Assembly (NCBI GenBank): GCA_963783105.1
Contig: CAWAMI010000005.1
Span: 124,001 to 188,000, forward strand
Direction: 5' to 3'
Length of the DNA stretch: 64,000 nucleotides
Source: JAVEDQ01 sp963783105
Lineage (GTDB): Bacteria; Actinomycetota; Actinomycetes; Frankiales; Frankiaceae
Shown one piece after another: positions 35,508-44,695 of this stretch (positions within the stretch are counted from its first letter, which is position 1; each line of letters starts with the position of its first letter). A model generated the notes under the pieces. The model saw only the letters and a list, made by a program, of their open reading frames with translations, ran no database searches and was not told the DNA's origin. The translations under genes and the position numbers were made by a program.

Positions 35508-37683
35508 TCAGTCTGCCGCTCGCGCCGCACCGAGCGGCAGGGGCGGTGCCGAATCGCAGGGGCGCGACCCCGGTGGCGGCGCATCGTCCTCCCCGAGGCC
35601 GATCCGCCGGTGCACCCGGCGCAGCGGCGCGGGTGCCCACCAGTTCGCCCGCCCGAGCAGGGTCATGGCGGCGGGCAGGAGCAGCATCCGCACCAGCGTC
35701 GCGTCGATCGCCACCGTCAGGACGAGACCGAGACCGACCTGCTTGATGGGGGAGAAGCCGCCGGCGACGAAGCCCGCGAACACCACGACCATGAGCAGCG
35801 CCGCCGCGGTGACGATGCCGCCGGTGCGCTGCAGCCCACGCTCGACGGCGGTGTCGGTCGCGTCGGTCATGTCTCTCGCGTCCACCCCGTCCCGCGCACC
35901 GGATCGGCGGTACTCCTCGGCGATGCGGCCGAGCAGGAAGACCTCGTAGTCCATGGACAGGCCGAAGGCGATCGCGAAGACGAGGACCGGTGTCGTGATG
36001 CTGAGGCTGCCCAGGGCCTCGGTGCCGACCAGGCTGCCGAGGTGCCCCTCCTGGAAGACCCAGACCAGGGAGCCGAGGCCGGCCCCGAGACTCAGCAGGT
36101 TCAGCCCGATCGCCTTCAGCGGGACCACCACCGACCCGGTGAACAGGAACAGCAGCGAGAACGTGGCGGCGAGCAGCAGCGTGATCGCGATCGGCAGCCG
36201 TGCGGTGAGCGCGTCGGTGTAGTCGACCAGCTGGGCGGCGTCGCCCCCGACCCGCACGTCCCCGGCTGGGCCGTCGATCGCCCGGATCTCCCGGACCAGT
36301 CGCGCGGCGCCGTCCTGCGACGAGCCCTGCGGCACGACCTTCAGCAGGACCCCGTCGCTCAGCTCCGCACCGATGCGCACGCTCGCCACGCCCTCGTGTC
36401 CCTGCAGCCTCGACATCGACCCGGGCGACCTCCGGGCGGTCCACGACGACGTCGATCGGGTCGATCTGCCCGGTCGTCGCGAAGCGCTGCTGGCCGGTCT
36501 CGTAGAGCTGACGGGAGGGCGCGGACGACGGCAGGGAGCGGACGTCCGGGTCGGCGAAGCGTGCCCCCGCGAACGGGAGAGCGGGGAGCACCAGCGCGAC
36601 GATCACCCCGCCCAGCACGGGCAGCGGGTGCCGCCGCACCGCACGAGCGACGCGGGCGAATCCGGCACCACCCCGCTGCCGACGCATGGGCCGGATCCGG
36701 GAGCCGGCGGTCCCCAGCAACGCCGGGAGCAGGGTCAGCGCCGCCAGCATGTCGAGCAGCACGACCGACAGGCCCGCGACCCCCATGGAGCGCAGGAAGG
36801 CGTCCGGGAAGACGAGCAGGCTCCCCAGCGAGGCGGCGACGGTCAGGCCGGAGAACAGCACCGTGCGGCCGGCGCTCACCATCGTCCGTTCCACCGCGGT
36901 CGGCAGGTCGTCGTCCGCGCCGCGCTCCTCGCGGAAGCGGGACACGATGAGCAGGGCGTAGTCCACGGCGAGCCCGAGGCCGAGCATCGTCACGATGTTC
37001 ACGGAGTAGACCGACACGTCGAGCAGCAGGCTGACCGTGGTCAGCCCGAGCAGCGTCGCGGCCACGCCGACCAGCGCCAGCACGAGGGGCAGCCCGGCGG
37101 CGACGACGCTGCCGAAGATCACCAGCAGCAGGACCAGCACGACCGGCAGGGACAGCGTCTCGGCGCGGGCGAGATCCGACGCCGCCTGCTGGTCCATCTC
37201 GTCGTCCTGCAGCGGTCCGCCCCCGACGAGCACGCGGGGCGCCGGGATCGCGCGGAGCCGGGCCGCGCTCGCGTGCACCTCGCCGGTGCCGGGGCGGTCG
37301 GGGCGGAACTCCACGCGCACCGCCACCGCGCCCCGGTCGGTGGCGACGAGCGCGCTCCCGCCCGGCGACCACGGCGTCGTCACGGCGGCGACCCCGGGGA
37401 GCGTGCGGATCCCGGCCGCGGCGGTCTCGACCTCCCGCCGCAGCTGCGGGTCGGTGACGGGGCGGCCGTCGATCACGGCGACGATCTCGTCGCCGCTCGG
37501 CGCCTCGCGGTGGAGGAGTCGCTGCACCTGCGCGGACTCGCTGCCGGGGGCGGTCCCGACGTCGGAGCCGAGGCGCCCGAACAGCAGCGGTGCGGCGGCG
37601 AAGCCGGCGGTCAGGACCAGCAGCCAGACGGCGAACACCGTCCGGCGTCGGCGGACGCACGCGGCGGCAAGGCGGCGGACCAT
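35508..37683 (-). pseudogene. MMPL/RND-family exporter, frameshifted in the middle
   Basis: The N-terminal half runs in frame from ATG 37683: a first membrane helix, periplasmic loop, then helices with the MMPL motif GLGLAVDYALLIVSRFREE. The reading frame changes at about 36405-36435, after VVVDRPEVAR. The C-terminal half continues in another frame from MSRLQGHEGVASVRIG to 35508, with the second motif AFGLSMDYEVFLLGRIAEEY. Total span leaves a net +1 base, so about 725 residues if repaired. It would export lipids or drugs using proton motive force. The frameshift may be real or an assembly error. Neighbouring two-component genes probably regulate it. Confidence 0.82.
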
Positions 37684-37755
37684 CGGACCCTCCAGGGCGT
37701 CGGCACCCCTGGTTCGGGGTCGCTCTCGACGCTAGGAATCGCGGCGGCTTTCGAC

Positions 37756-37800
37756 CTCCCGCGCGGGAGCGGTCTTCGCCTCCCCCGCGCGGGGGAGGCG
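37756..37800. promoter_or_regulatory. Two perfect GC palindromes between the MMPL and response regulator genes
   Basis: CTCCCGCGCGGGAG at 37756-37769, and a 24-base perfect palindrome at 37777-37800 with the core CCTCCCCCGCGCGGGGGAGG. They lie upstream of the MMPL start (37683) and directly after the response regulator stop. They could be regulator binding sites, a terminator, or both. Confidence 0.6.
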
Positions 37801-37802
37801 CG

Positions 37803-38468
37803 TCATCCGCCGGGGGCCACCACGCCGTTCTCGTAGGCCCAGATGACCGCGTGGATGCGGTCGCGGAGGCCGAGCTTCATCAGCACGTTGCCGACGTGCG
37901 TCTTCACCGTGTGCTCGCTGACCACGAGCTCGGCCGCGATCTCCGCGTTGGAGCGGCCGCGGGCCAGCAGGGCGAGCGTCTCCCGCTCGCGGGCGGTGAG
38001 GGCGTCGACCGGCGGGTCGGTCGGTGGCGAGCCGGCCGCGGGGCGCGTGCGGGCGAAGTCGGCCAGCAGCCGCCGGGTCACCGACGGTGCGAGCAACGCG
38101 TCGCCGCGGGCGACGACGCGGACGGCGGACACCAGTTCGTCCCGGCCGACGTCCTTCAGCAGGAACCCGCTCGCGCCCGCGCGCAGCGCGTCGTAGACGT
38201 GCTCGTCCAGGTCGAACGTCGTCAGGATGAGGACGCGGACGTCGGGCTGCTCACCCAGGATGCGCTGCGTGGCTTCGATGCCGTCCATCTGCGGCATCCG
38301 GATGTCCATGAGGACCAGGTCCGGCCGGTGCTCCCGGGCAAGGCGCACGGCGTCGGCGCCGGTCGCGGCCTCCGCGACCACCTCGAGATCGGGCTGGGCC
38401 TCGAGGATCATCCGGAAGCCGTCCCGAACCAGGGCCTGGTCGTCGACGAGCAGCAGCCGGACCGTCAC
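37803..38468 (-). CDS. NarL/FixJ-family response regulator
   Basis: A 221-aa protein. The receiver domain has acidic D9-D10, phosphoacceptor D55 (LVLMDIRMP) and the conserved Lys in FLLKDVG. The C-terminal LuxR-type HTH is LTARERETLALLARGRSNAE then SEHTVKTHVGNVLMKLG. It is cotranscribed with the upstream histidine kinase, with ten bases between them, and lies upstream of the MMPL exporter on the same strand. Confidence 0.93.
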   Translation of the reverse strand: MTVRLLLVDDQALVRDGFRMILEAQPDLEVVAEAATGADAVRLAREHRPDLVLMDIRMPQMDGIEATQRILGEQPDVRVLILTTFDLDEHVYDALRAGASGFLLKDVGRDELVSAVRVVARGDALLAPSVTRRLLADFARTRPAAGSPPTDPPVDALTARERETLALLARGRSNAEIAAELVVSEHTVKTHVGNVLMKLGLRDRIHAVIWAYENGVVAPGG

Positions 38469-38478
38469 CGGTGGCTCA

Positions 38479-39666
38479 TCATCTCGGTACCGCCGGTCGC
38501 AGCGGCAGCGTTGCCCGGACCGTCCAGCCGCCCGCCTCCCGGGGCCCGGCGGACAGCGAGCCGCCGACGAGGTTGACGCGCTCCCGCATGCCGATCAGTC
38601 CCTTGCCGGGGAGCGTGTCCTCCGTTCGCCGGCCGAGGCCGTCGTCCGAGACCTCCACGTCCAGCTCGTCGCCGCCGTGCACGAGCCGGACGTCGACGCG
38701 GGCCGGACCGGCGTGCCGAAGCGCGTTGGTCAGCGCCTCCTGGACGATGCGGTAGGCCGACAGGTCGACGGCGGCGTCCAGGGGGCGCCGCTCGCCGGTC
38801 TCCGAGAGCCGGATGTCGAGTCCCGCCGCACGCATGGATCGCACGAGCTCGCCGAGACCGTCCAGCCCCTGCTGGGGACTCCTCGAAGGCGCCGTGTCGG
38901 GGTCGTCCCGGTCGTCGCGCAGCACTCCGAGCAGCCGGCGCATCTCGACCAGGGCCGACTTGCCGGTCGCGCTGATCGCGTCGAAGGCGGCCACCGCCCG
39001 GTCCGGGTCACGGGGGACGACGACCGGTCCCGCCTCCGCCTGCACGATCATGAGGCTGAGGGAGTGGGCGACGACGTCGTGCATCTCGCGAGCGATGCGG
39101 TTGCGTTCCTCGACCGCCGCCCGCTCCGCCTCCGCCTCGCGGGTGCGTTCGAGTTGCTCGGCCCGCTGCCGCAGCGCGTCGGCGGCCTCCCGGTTGGTCC
39201 GCGTCGTCCATCCCAACAGCCAGGCCGTGGCGAAGACCAGGTAGTTGATGCTCCAGTCCTGAGCGGTCGCGTGCGCGCCGTCCAGAACGAGCGCGAGGCC
39301 GATACCCACCGCCGGCAGCACCGCGGACAGCAGGGCGAGCCGTCGGCGCGCGTAGAGCGCCGCCGAGTACACCGCGACCAGTCCGGCGAACGGAACGGCC
39401 GGATCGGGCAGGGACGTCACCCCGTAGACCGCCGTGGCGAACCCGACCGCGACGCCGACGGTGAACGGCCACCGGCGGCGGCCGAGCAGCAGCACCGCCT
39501 GGAGGACGACCAGCCCGAACCCCCACGTCGGCGCCGGGTCGCAACCGCAACTGCGGGCGTTGACGAGCGGCGGCAGCGACAGGGCGAGAACCGCCGCCGC
39601 GACGACCGCGTCGAGCAGCAGCGGATAGCGCGCGAGCGCCCGCCGCACCGACGCCACGTGTTCCAC
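38479..39666 (-). CDS. HisKA_3 sensor histidine kinase
   Basis: A 395-aa NarX/DesK-type kinase. About five to six transmembrane helices occupy residues 15-155 with almost no extracytoplasmic loop, suggesting an intramembrane or envelope-stress sensor. The DHp domain has H196 in AREMHDVVAHSLS; the ATPase domain has VQEALTNALRHAG, DDGLG and KGLIGMRERV. Partner of the response regulator just downstream. Confidence 0.92.
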   Translation of the reverse strand: MEHVASVRRALARYPLLLDAVVAAAVLALSLPPLVNARSCGCDPAPTWGFGLVVLQAVLLLGRRRWPFTVGVAVGFATAVYGVTSLPDPAVPFAGLVAVYSAALYARRRLALLSAVLPAVGIGLALVLDGAHATAQDWSINYLVFATAWLLGWTTRTNREAADALRQRAEQLERTREAEAERAAVEERNRIAREMHDVVAHSLSLMIVQAEAGPVVVPRDPDRAVAAFDAISATGKSALVEMRRLLGVLRDDRDDPDTAPSRSPQQGLDGLGELVRSMRAAGLDIRLSETGERRPLDAAVDLSAYRIVQEALTNALRHAGPARVDVRLVHGGDELDVEVSDDGLGRRTEDTLPGKGLIGMRERVNLVGGSLSAGPREAGGWTVRATLPLRPAVPR

Positions 39667-39699
39667 GGGCCGATCGTGACAGCCGCCGGGCGTCTCCGC

Positions 39700-39717
39700 C
39701 TCCCTCTGACGAGGGAG
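39700..39717. promoter_or_regulatory. CTCCCTC/GAGGGAG palindrome upstream of the kinase gene
   Basis: CTCCCTC (39700-39706), loop TGAC, GAGGGAG (39711-39717). It sits 34 bases upstream of the kinase ATG at 39666, where an operator for the paired regulator would be expected. Confidence 0.5.
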
Positions 39718-39779
39718 ATCCGTCTTCAGCGACGGCGGCGGACGTGCGACCCTGTGCTCGTCCCGATCGTGGGGGGCGC

Positions 39780-40103
39780 ATGACCAACGAGGACGTCTTC
39801 GACCTGCTCGAGCACGCGATCGAGCCGGATCCCTGGTTCTGCGAGGGGCCCTGGGAGTACCGGGCGATGCACTGGCGGCCGGACGAGGGACGCGACCCCG
39901 ACGAGGACTGGCCTCCCGGCCCGGGAATCGCTCAGCGCAGCCCGGGCGGGTTCACCTCGTCGACGAACAGGTCGACGCCGAGGTCGCTGCCGTCGCCCGC
40001 GGCGTACCCCGAGAGGTCCGTCACCCCCGCCTCCACCAGCACGTCCTCGCAGAGGAACGCGTTGCCGGTGCACTCCCGCGCCGGGCGCGTGAGGACCTCG
40101 TAG
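39780..40103 (+). CDS. Hypothetical ORF overlapping the SDR gene antisense
   Basis: ATG 39780 follows GGGGGG at 39771-39776. The first ~50 residues (MTNEDVFDLLEHAIEPDPWF, EGPWEYRAMHWRPDEGRDPD) look like genuine acidic/aromatic protein sequence. The remainder overlaps the opposite-strand SDR gene and reads as Ser/Thr-rich shadow. It may be a short gene truncated at about 39931, or not expressed. Confidence 0.35.
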   Translation: MTNEDVFDLLEHAIEPDPWFCEGPWEYRAMHWRPDEGRDPDEDWPPGPGIAQRSPGGFTSSTNRSTPRSLPSPAAYPERSVTPASTSTSSQRNALPVHSRAGRVRTS

Positions 40104-40798
40104 GCCGCGTCGGCGTAGACGGCGGGCGTGCGCGCCCGGCGCATCGCCTCGTCGCCGCCGAGCAGGTTCTGCACGGCGGCCGTCGCGATCAGCGTGCGGG
40201 GCCAGAGCGCGTTCGACGCGACGCCCGCCTCCCGCAACTCGGCCGCGAAACCGAGCGCGCACAGCGTCATGCCGTACTTGGCGATCGTGTAGCCGGTGTG
40301 CGGAGCCAGCCACTTCTCCTCGAGCGAGATCGGCGGCGAGAGCGTGAGGATGTGCGGGTTGCCGCCGTTCTCCGCCGACCGGCGCAGGTGCGGGAAGCAG
40401 GCCTTGCTGACGGCGAACGTCCCGCGGACGTTGATGTTCTGCATGAGGTCGTAGCGCTTCATGTCGAGCTGCTCGACGCCGGAGAGGTTGATCGCGCTGG
40501 CGTTGTTCACGCAGATGTCGATGCCGCCGAAGCGCTCGACCGTCTGAGCGACCGCGCTCTCGACCGAGTTCTCGTCGCGGATGTCGCCGACGATCGGCAG
40601 CGCCTGCCCGCCGGCCTGTTCGATCTGATCAGCGGCCGTGTAGATCGTGCCCTCGAGCTTCGGGTGCGGCTCCGCCGTCTTGGCGACGAGCGCGACGTTG
40701 CCGCCGTCCGCCGCGGCCTTCAGCGCGATCGCGAGGCCGATGCCCCGGCTCGCCCCGGAGATGAACATGGTCCGTCCGGCCAGGTCTCGTGTGCTCAT
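39932..40798 (-). CDS. Short-chain dehydrogenase/reductase (HSDL2-like)
   Basis: A 288-aa SDR. TGxxxGIG-type cofactor motif ISGASRGIG, then GDIRDE, NNASAIN and the active-site Tyr-Lys in HTGYTIAKYGMT. The catalytic Ser lies in HILTLSPPI. The sequence around KTAEPHPKLEGTIYTAADQI is characteristic of the hydroxysteroid dehydrogenase-like 2 group. It likely reduces or oxidises a keto/hydroxy lipid with NAD(P). Confidence 0.88.
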   Translation of the reverse strand: MSTRDLAGRTMFISGASRGIGLAIALKAAADGGNVALVAKTAEPHPKLEGTIYTAADQIEQAGGQALPIVGDIRDENSVESAVAQTVERFGGIDICVNNASAINLSGVEQLDMKRYDLMQNINVRGTFAVSKACFPHLRRSAENGGNPHILTLSPPISLEEKWLAPHTGYTIAKYGMTLCALGFAAELREAGVASNALWPRTLIATAAVQNLLGGDEAMRRARTPAVYADAAYEVLTRPARECTGNAFLCEDVLVEAGVTDLSGYAAGDGSDLGVDLFVDEVNPPGLR

Positions 40799-40871
40799 GG
40801 GTTGCAGGCTAAGCGTCGGGCGGACGCCGGCCGTCCGTAGGCGGCCGACGCCCCTGGAGTCCGTGCCCGAA

Positions 40872-41522
40872 TCACCGCAACCCCGCTTCTCGGGCCAGGA
40901 TCGCCGCCTGCACCCGGTCGCGCAGGCCGAGCTTCATCAGCACGCGGGCGACGTGCGTCTTGACGGTCGTCTCGCCGATGAACAGCTCCTCCGCGATCTC
41001 GGCGTTGGACCGGCCACGTCCCAACAGTCGCAACACGTCGACCTCGCGGGCCGTGAGTCGGCCGAGGTCGACCGAGACGGGTTGCGGAGGCATGTTCGCG
41101 AACCGGTCGAGAAGCCTTCGAGTGAGCGTCGGGGCCAGCAGCGCGTCGGCGCCGTGCGCCGCCTGGCGGATGGCGGTGACGATGTCCTCGCCGGCCATGT
41201 CCTTGAGCAGGAAGCCGCAGGCGCCGGCTCGCATCGCCCGGTAGACGTATTCGTCGAGATCAAAGGTCGTCAGCATCAGCACCCGGGTGGTTGCGTGGGT
41301 CGCAGCGATCTCCTCCATCGCGGCGAGTCCGTCGACGCCGGGCATCCTCACGTCGAGCAGGAGCACGTCGGGCTGCGCGGCCCGTACCAGGTCGATGGCC
41401 TCGGTCCCGTTCGCCGCCTCACCGACGATCTGGAGATCGGGCTCAGCTTCGATGATCATCCGTAGCCCACTGCGCACCAGCGGTTGGTCGTCCGCCATGC
41501 CCACGGTCCTGGGCGTGGTCAT
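40872..41522 (-). CDS. NarL/FixJ-family response regulator
   Basis: A 216-aa protein from ATG 41522, which overlaps the kinase stop by four bases (ATGA 41519-41522). Receiver: MADDQPLVRSGLRM, D57 in VLLLDVRMPG, Lys in FLLKDMAG. HTH: LTAREVDVLRLLGRGRSNAE then GETTVKTHVARVLMKLGLRD. It closely resembles the regulator at 37803, consistent with paralogy. Confidence 0.93.
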   Translation of the reverse strand: MTTPRTVGMADDQPLVRSGLRMIIEAEPDLQIVGEAANGTEAIDLVRAAQPDVLLLDVRMPGVDGLAAMEEIAATHATTRVLMLTTFDLDEYVYRAMRAGACGFLLKDMAGEDIVTAIRQAAHGADALLAPTLTRRLLDRFANMPPQPVSVDLGRLTAREVDVLRLLGRGRSNAEIAEELFIGETTVKTHVARVLMKLGLRDRVQAAILAREAGLR

Positions 41523-43384
41523 GGCGCGGGCACCGGGACCGGTGCCTCGGGTAGCAGCGCTCTCAGCTCGAACCCGCCGTCCTCGCAGGTCTTCCACGTC
41601 ACCTGACCGCCGGCGGCGCGGACCCGTTCCCGGATGCCTGCCAGCCCGAGCCCGGTACCGGGCCCCGAGCCCGGCGCCGCTGCTGCGGAGTTGGCGATCA
41701 TGACCTCCACGACGCCCCCGTGACGGCGCACCGCGATGGTCGCCCGCGCGCCTGGGGCATGCCGGAGCACGTTGGTCAGTCCCTCCTGGACGACGCGGAA
41801 CACGACCGAGCGCTGGGCCGGTTCGACGGTGGCGTGCGTCAGGTCGGCCTCGACCAGCAGGCCGGCGGCGCGGACCCGCTCCACCAGTCCGGCGACATCG
41901 GCGCTCGTGTCGTCCAGTGCCAGCGACGCCACGCCGCTGCGGGCCGCCGCTGCGGCCGTCCGCATCACCCCCCGGGCCCGTTCCGGGTCGTTTCGGGCAA
42001 GTCGCCGCGCCGCGCCGGCCTGCAGCGCCACGACCGTCAGGCTGTGTCCGATCGCGTCGTGGATCTCCTGGGCGAGGCGCAGCCGCTCCTCGACCCGTGC
42101 GCGCGCCGCGGCGCTGGCCTCCTGCCGGCTGAGCAGCTCGTTGTTCGCGTGGGTCTGCTCGACCAGTCGGCTCGCCTCGTTGAGGGCCAACCCGCCCAGC
42201 CAGGACAGCAGGATCAGGATCGCCTCGCCCAACGGGTCGCCGGCGCCCACCCCGACCAACTGCCCGAGCCAGCACAGCACCAGCCCGGCGACGGCCATCC
42301 GCCGTCGCGACAGCGCCGCGACCGCGAAAGCCGCCGCCAACGCGAACCCGGTCTCGCTCAGGCTGCCATCCAGCGGGGCGACGGCCCGGGAGTAGCACGT
42401 CACCGCGATCCAGGTCAGAGCGATCGATGTGACGGGTCGCCACCAGGCGAGCGTGAGCGGCGCGCCGACGACCAGGGCGGCCGGCAGCACCACCCAGCCG
42501 GGAGCTGACACTTCGAGTACGCCGGAGGTCTCCGCGAACAGGCCCGCGACCACCGCCCCGCCCCCGATCACCGTCCACGGCTGGGCGGCTGTGCGCAGCG
42601 CGGCCACGTGGTCCGCGACGGGCACCTCGGGAAGGGGCGCCTCGGCGACGGGTGCGGTGAGAGCCACCACCTCTTCCCGGGTCCGGACGAGAAGTTCCCG
42701 GGCCGAGGACTCGATCTCGCCCGGGTCGCCGGTGGACTCGGCGCTGACCGCAAGTGTCTGCAGGCCCTCGACCAGGATCGGTTGCAGATGCTCCGCGGTC
42801 TGCACGCGCTCGGCCAGGACGGCCGACTGCTGCTGGGAGCGCTGCCCCTGCACGATGCGCTCGTGCTGGTCGCGCAGCTCGCGCACGCGTTCGTCGCGGA
42901 CGCCCACGGCACGTCCTACCGCCGTGGGGAGCAAGCCGACGAACAGGGTCACGAACAGCACTCCGCTGAGCCGGGACCAACCGCTCATGGTCGTCAGGTC
43001 GGCTGCGAGGACCACCAACAGCGGCAGCACGACCCCGAGGACGACGACCCGGCCGGAACGGTGCGCACCCAGCGAATAGGACGCCAGCATCATCGCCACG
43101 ATCCACACGCCGGCTCCGTCCGCGGCGTCCGGCCACAGGGCGGCGGTGGCGATACTGCCGAGGAGACCGCCGGCGGTGATGCCGGAGATCGAGACCAGCG
43201 GCCGCCGCCGGCGTACCGCGAGGAAGCCGAGCCAGAGCGCACCGGACGCGGTGAACGCGAGCTGGCCGGGATGTGCGGTATAGCGGGCGACCGCCTCGGC
43301 GACCGCGGCCAGCACGAACGCGACGGCCACCGCCGCGTCGACCCGCGTCGGCCCCCGGAGGGCCTCCCGCGTCGTGCCGCGCAT
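41519..43384 (-). CDS. Large HisKA_3 sensor histidine kinase
   Basis: A 621-aa kinase from ATG 43384. It has two membrane modules: about five helices in residues 15-170 and a second block of about six in ~270-400, separated by a cytoplasmic helical segment (RVRELRDQHERIVQGQRSQQ). The DHp domain has H442 in AQEIHDAIGHSLTV; the ATPase has VVQEGLTNVLRHA and GTGLGLAGIRERV. The duplicated membrane module is unusual. It is cotranslated with the regulator downstream and divergent from a membrane protein gene. Confidence 0.9.
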   Translation of the reverse strand: MRGTTREALRGPTRVDAAVAVAFVLAAVAEAVARYTAHPGQLAFTASGALWLGFLAVRRRRPLVSISGITAGGLLGSIATAALWPDAADGAGVWIVAMMLASYSLGAHRSGRVVVLGVVLPLLVVLAADLTTMSGWSRLSGVLFVTLFVGLLPTAVGRAVGVRDERVRELRDQHERIVQGQRSQQQSAVLAERVQTAEHLQPILVEGLQTLAVSAESTGDPGEIESSARELLVRTREEVVALTAPVAEAPLPEVPVADHVAALRTAAQPWTVIGGGAVVAGLFAETSGVLEVSAPGWVVLPAALVVGAPLTLAWWRPVTSIALTWIAVTCYSRAVAPLDGSLSETGFALAAAFAVAALSRRRMAVAGLVLCWLGQLVGVGAGDPLGEAILILLSWLGGLALNEASRLVEQTHANNELLSRQEASAAARARVEERLRLAQEIHDAIGHSLTVVALQAGAARRLARNDPERARGVMRTAAAAARSGVASLALDDTSADVAGLVERVRAAGLLVEADLTHATVEPAQRSVVFRVVQEGLTNVLRHAPGARATIAVRRHGGVVEVMIANSAAAAPGSGPGTGLGLAGIRERVRAAGGQVTWKTCEDGGFELRALLPEAPVPVPAP

Positions 43385-43420
43385 CGGATCAGCGTAGATC
43401 CACCCGTGCCGAAGGGGATC

Positions 43421-43435
43421 CTCCTCGCGGAGGAG
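43421..43435. promoter_or_regulatory. CTCCTC-GCG-GAGGAG palindrome between the kinase and membrane protein genes
   Basis: A perfect 6-bp inverted repeat in the 149-base divergent region, 37 bases upstream of the kinase start and about 100 upstream of the membrane protein ATG. A further GGCGGAGGA follows at 43439. Confidence 0.5.
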
Positions 43436-43533
43436 TGCCGGCGGAGGACCCCTCATGGGTCCGCAGGCTGACGACGGAGCGGTTCGGCATACCTAGCGTC
43501 CCAGCCGGCACCCCTCCTCAGAAAGGACAGCCC

Positions 43534-44124
43534 ATGAGCAGCTCCACCGCAGTCGTTCCTCCGCGGGCTCAGACCGAGACCAACTGGCTGCAGCTCGCCC
43601 AGCTCTCCCTGACGCTCGCCGTCCCCGCACTCGTCGTCTACGCGATCGTCGCAACGTTCTTCACGACCATCAGCGAAGGCGACTTCCGCTACACCGCGGA
43701 CTACTGGTACACCGGCGTCGGCCTCCCCATCACCCTCGCCGGCGTCGGGATCGCGCTCGCCGTCCACAAGCTGCAGCACGGCGCCGACGGACGGCTCGGC
43801 ACGGTCGGGGTGTGGATCAACACGCTCGCCCTGACCGAGCTGTTCGCACAGCTGCTGGCGTCCGTGCTCACCAGCGCCGAGGTGCGGTGGGGACCCGCCT
43901 ACCCCGTGTCCGTGCTCCTCAGTTTCATCGGCGTCGCGCTGCTCGCCGCGGGATCCTGGCGGACCGGCTTGCTGCCGAAGTGGATGCTCGGCCTCTGGCC
44001 ACTCATCTGGGTCCTCGGCAGCATCGGGGCCGTCGTCGGCCCGACGCCCCTGCTGCTCGCGGCATACTTCATCGCCTTCGGCGTCACCCTCACCCGGCGC
44101 GTCCAAGGCTCCCCGGCGCGCTGA
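43534..44124 (+). CDS. Multi-pass membrane protein of unknown function
   Basis: A 196-aa protein from ATG 43534, with GAAAGGA ahead of it. Five to six predicted helices: LSLTLAVPALVVYAIVATFF, LPITLAGVGIALAV, TLALTELFAQLLASVL, SVLLSFIGVALLAAG, LWPLIWVLGSIGAVV and LLLAAYFIAFGVTL. It is divergent from the large kinase gene and is a plausible target of that two-component system. Confidence 0.7.
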   Translation: MSSSTAVVPPRAQTETNWLQLAQLSLTLAVPALVVYAIVATFFTTISEGDFRYTADYWYTGVGLPITLAGVGIALAVHKLQHGADGRLGTVGVWINTLALTELFAQLLASVLTSAEVRWGPAYPVSVLLSFIGVALLAAGSWRTGLLPKWMLGLWPLIWVLGSIGAVVGPTPLLLAAYFIAFGVTLTRRVQGSPAR

Positions 44125-44139
44125 GTCGGACCTGGATGA

Positions 44140-44183
44140 GTCGCGTGGGCGGCACGGCCGGAGCAGTCGGCCGCCCACGCGAC
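44140..44183. terminator. Strong 14-bp hairpin between convergent genes
   Basis: GTCGCGTGGGCGGC (44140-44153) pairs perfectly with GCCGCCCACGCGAC (44170-44183) across a 16-base loop. It lies between the membrane protein stop (44124) and the lipoprotein stop (44191), so is probably bidirectional. Confidence 0.8.
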
Positions 44184-44190
44184 GCGCTGC

Positions 44191-44643
44191 TCATGGGGAG
44201 TAGGTGGCGAAGACCTCGACGGTGCCGGCGCGGGCGAAGCCGACGTTCAGTCCGACCGTCGCCTGCGGGTCTATCTGACCGACGAGTGGGAGCTGCACCG
44301 TCGGCGCATCCACGGTGACCGTGCCACCGGGCGGGATCTGCAGCGGAGGCGCGAGGGTGCGGGTCTCGGTGTAGTTGCTGCCCATGCTGACCACCTGGTC
44401 CGCCTCGGAACCGGAGTTCCTGATCTGCCCGGCGACCGTGAGCGCCGAGCCGTCGCCGTGCAGGACGAAACCGCTCAGGCCGAGGTCTCCGACCGTGGCA
44501 CTGCCGAGCCTGGGGGCCGAGCCGGAGACCGGCGTGTTGCTGCCCACCACGACCGGCCCCTCCTCGCCGCCGGTCGACCCGCCGCAGGCGGTGAGGGACA
44601 AGCCGACGACGAGCAGGACTGCAGCGGTGCGTGAGTGAGCCAT
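44191..44643 (-). CDS. Small secreted lipoprotein
   Basis: A 150-aa protein with signal MAHSRTAAVLLVVGLSLTAC; C20 is the lipidation site. The mature domain is beta-rich with ALTVAGQIRNSGSEADQVVS and a second strand set, PPLQIPPGGTVTVDAPTVQL. This recalls the copper-chaperone PCuAC fold, but no Met/His copper ligands are evident. Function unknown. Confidence 0.75.
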   Translation of the reverse strand: MAHSRTAAVLLVVGLSLTACGGSTGGEEGPVVVGSNTPVSGSAPRLGSATVGDLGLSGFVLHGDGSALTVAGQIRNSGSEADQVVSMGSNYTETRTLAPPLQIPPGGTVTVDAPTVQLPLVGQIDPQATVGLNVGFARAGTVEVFATYSP

Positions 44644-44695
44644 CGCGACTCATTCTGCCGCGGACGCGCTCCCGCGGAGCGTCCGGTTGCGGGCC

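Noticed and set aside
34435..37683. A fused MMPL-NAD kinase protein of 1082 aa
   Set aside because: The two genes merely share a frame: the middle portion is shadow of the second half of the MMPL gene, and NAD kinase has its own ATG at 35502.
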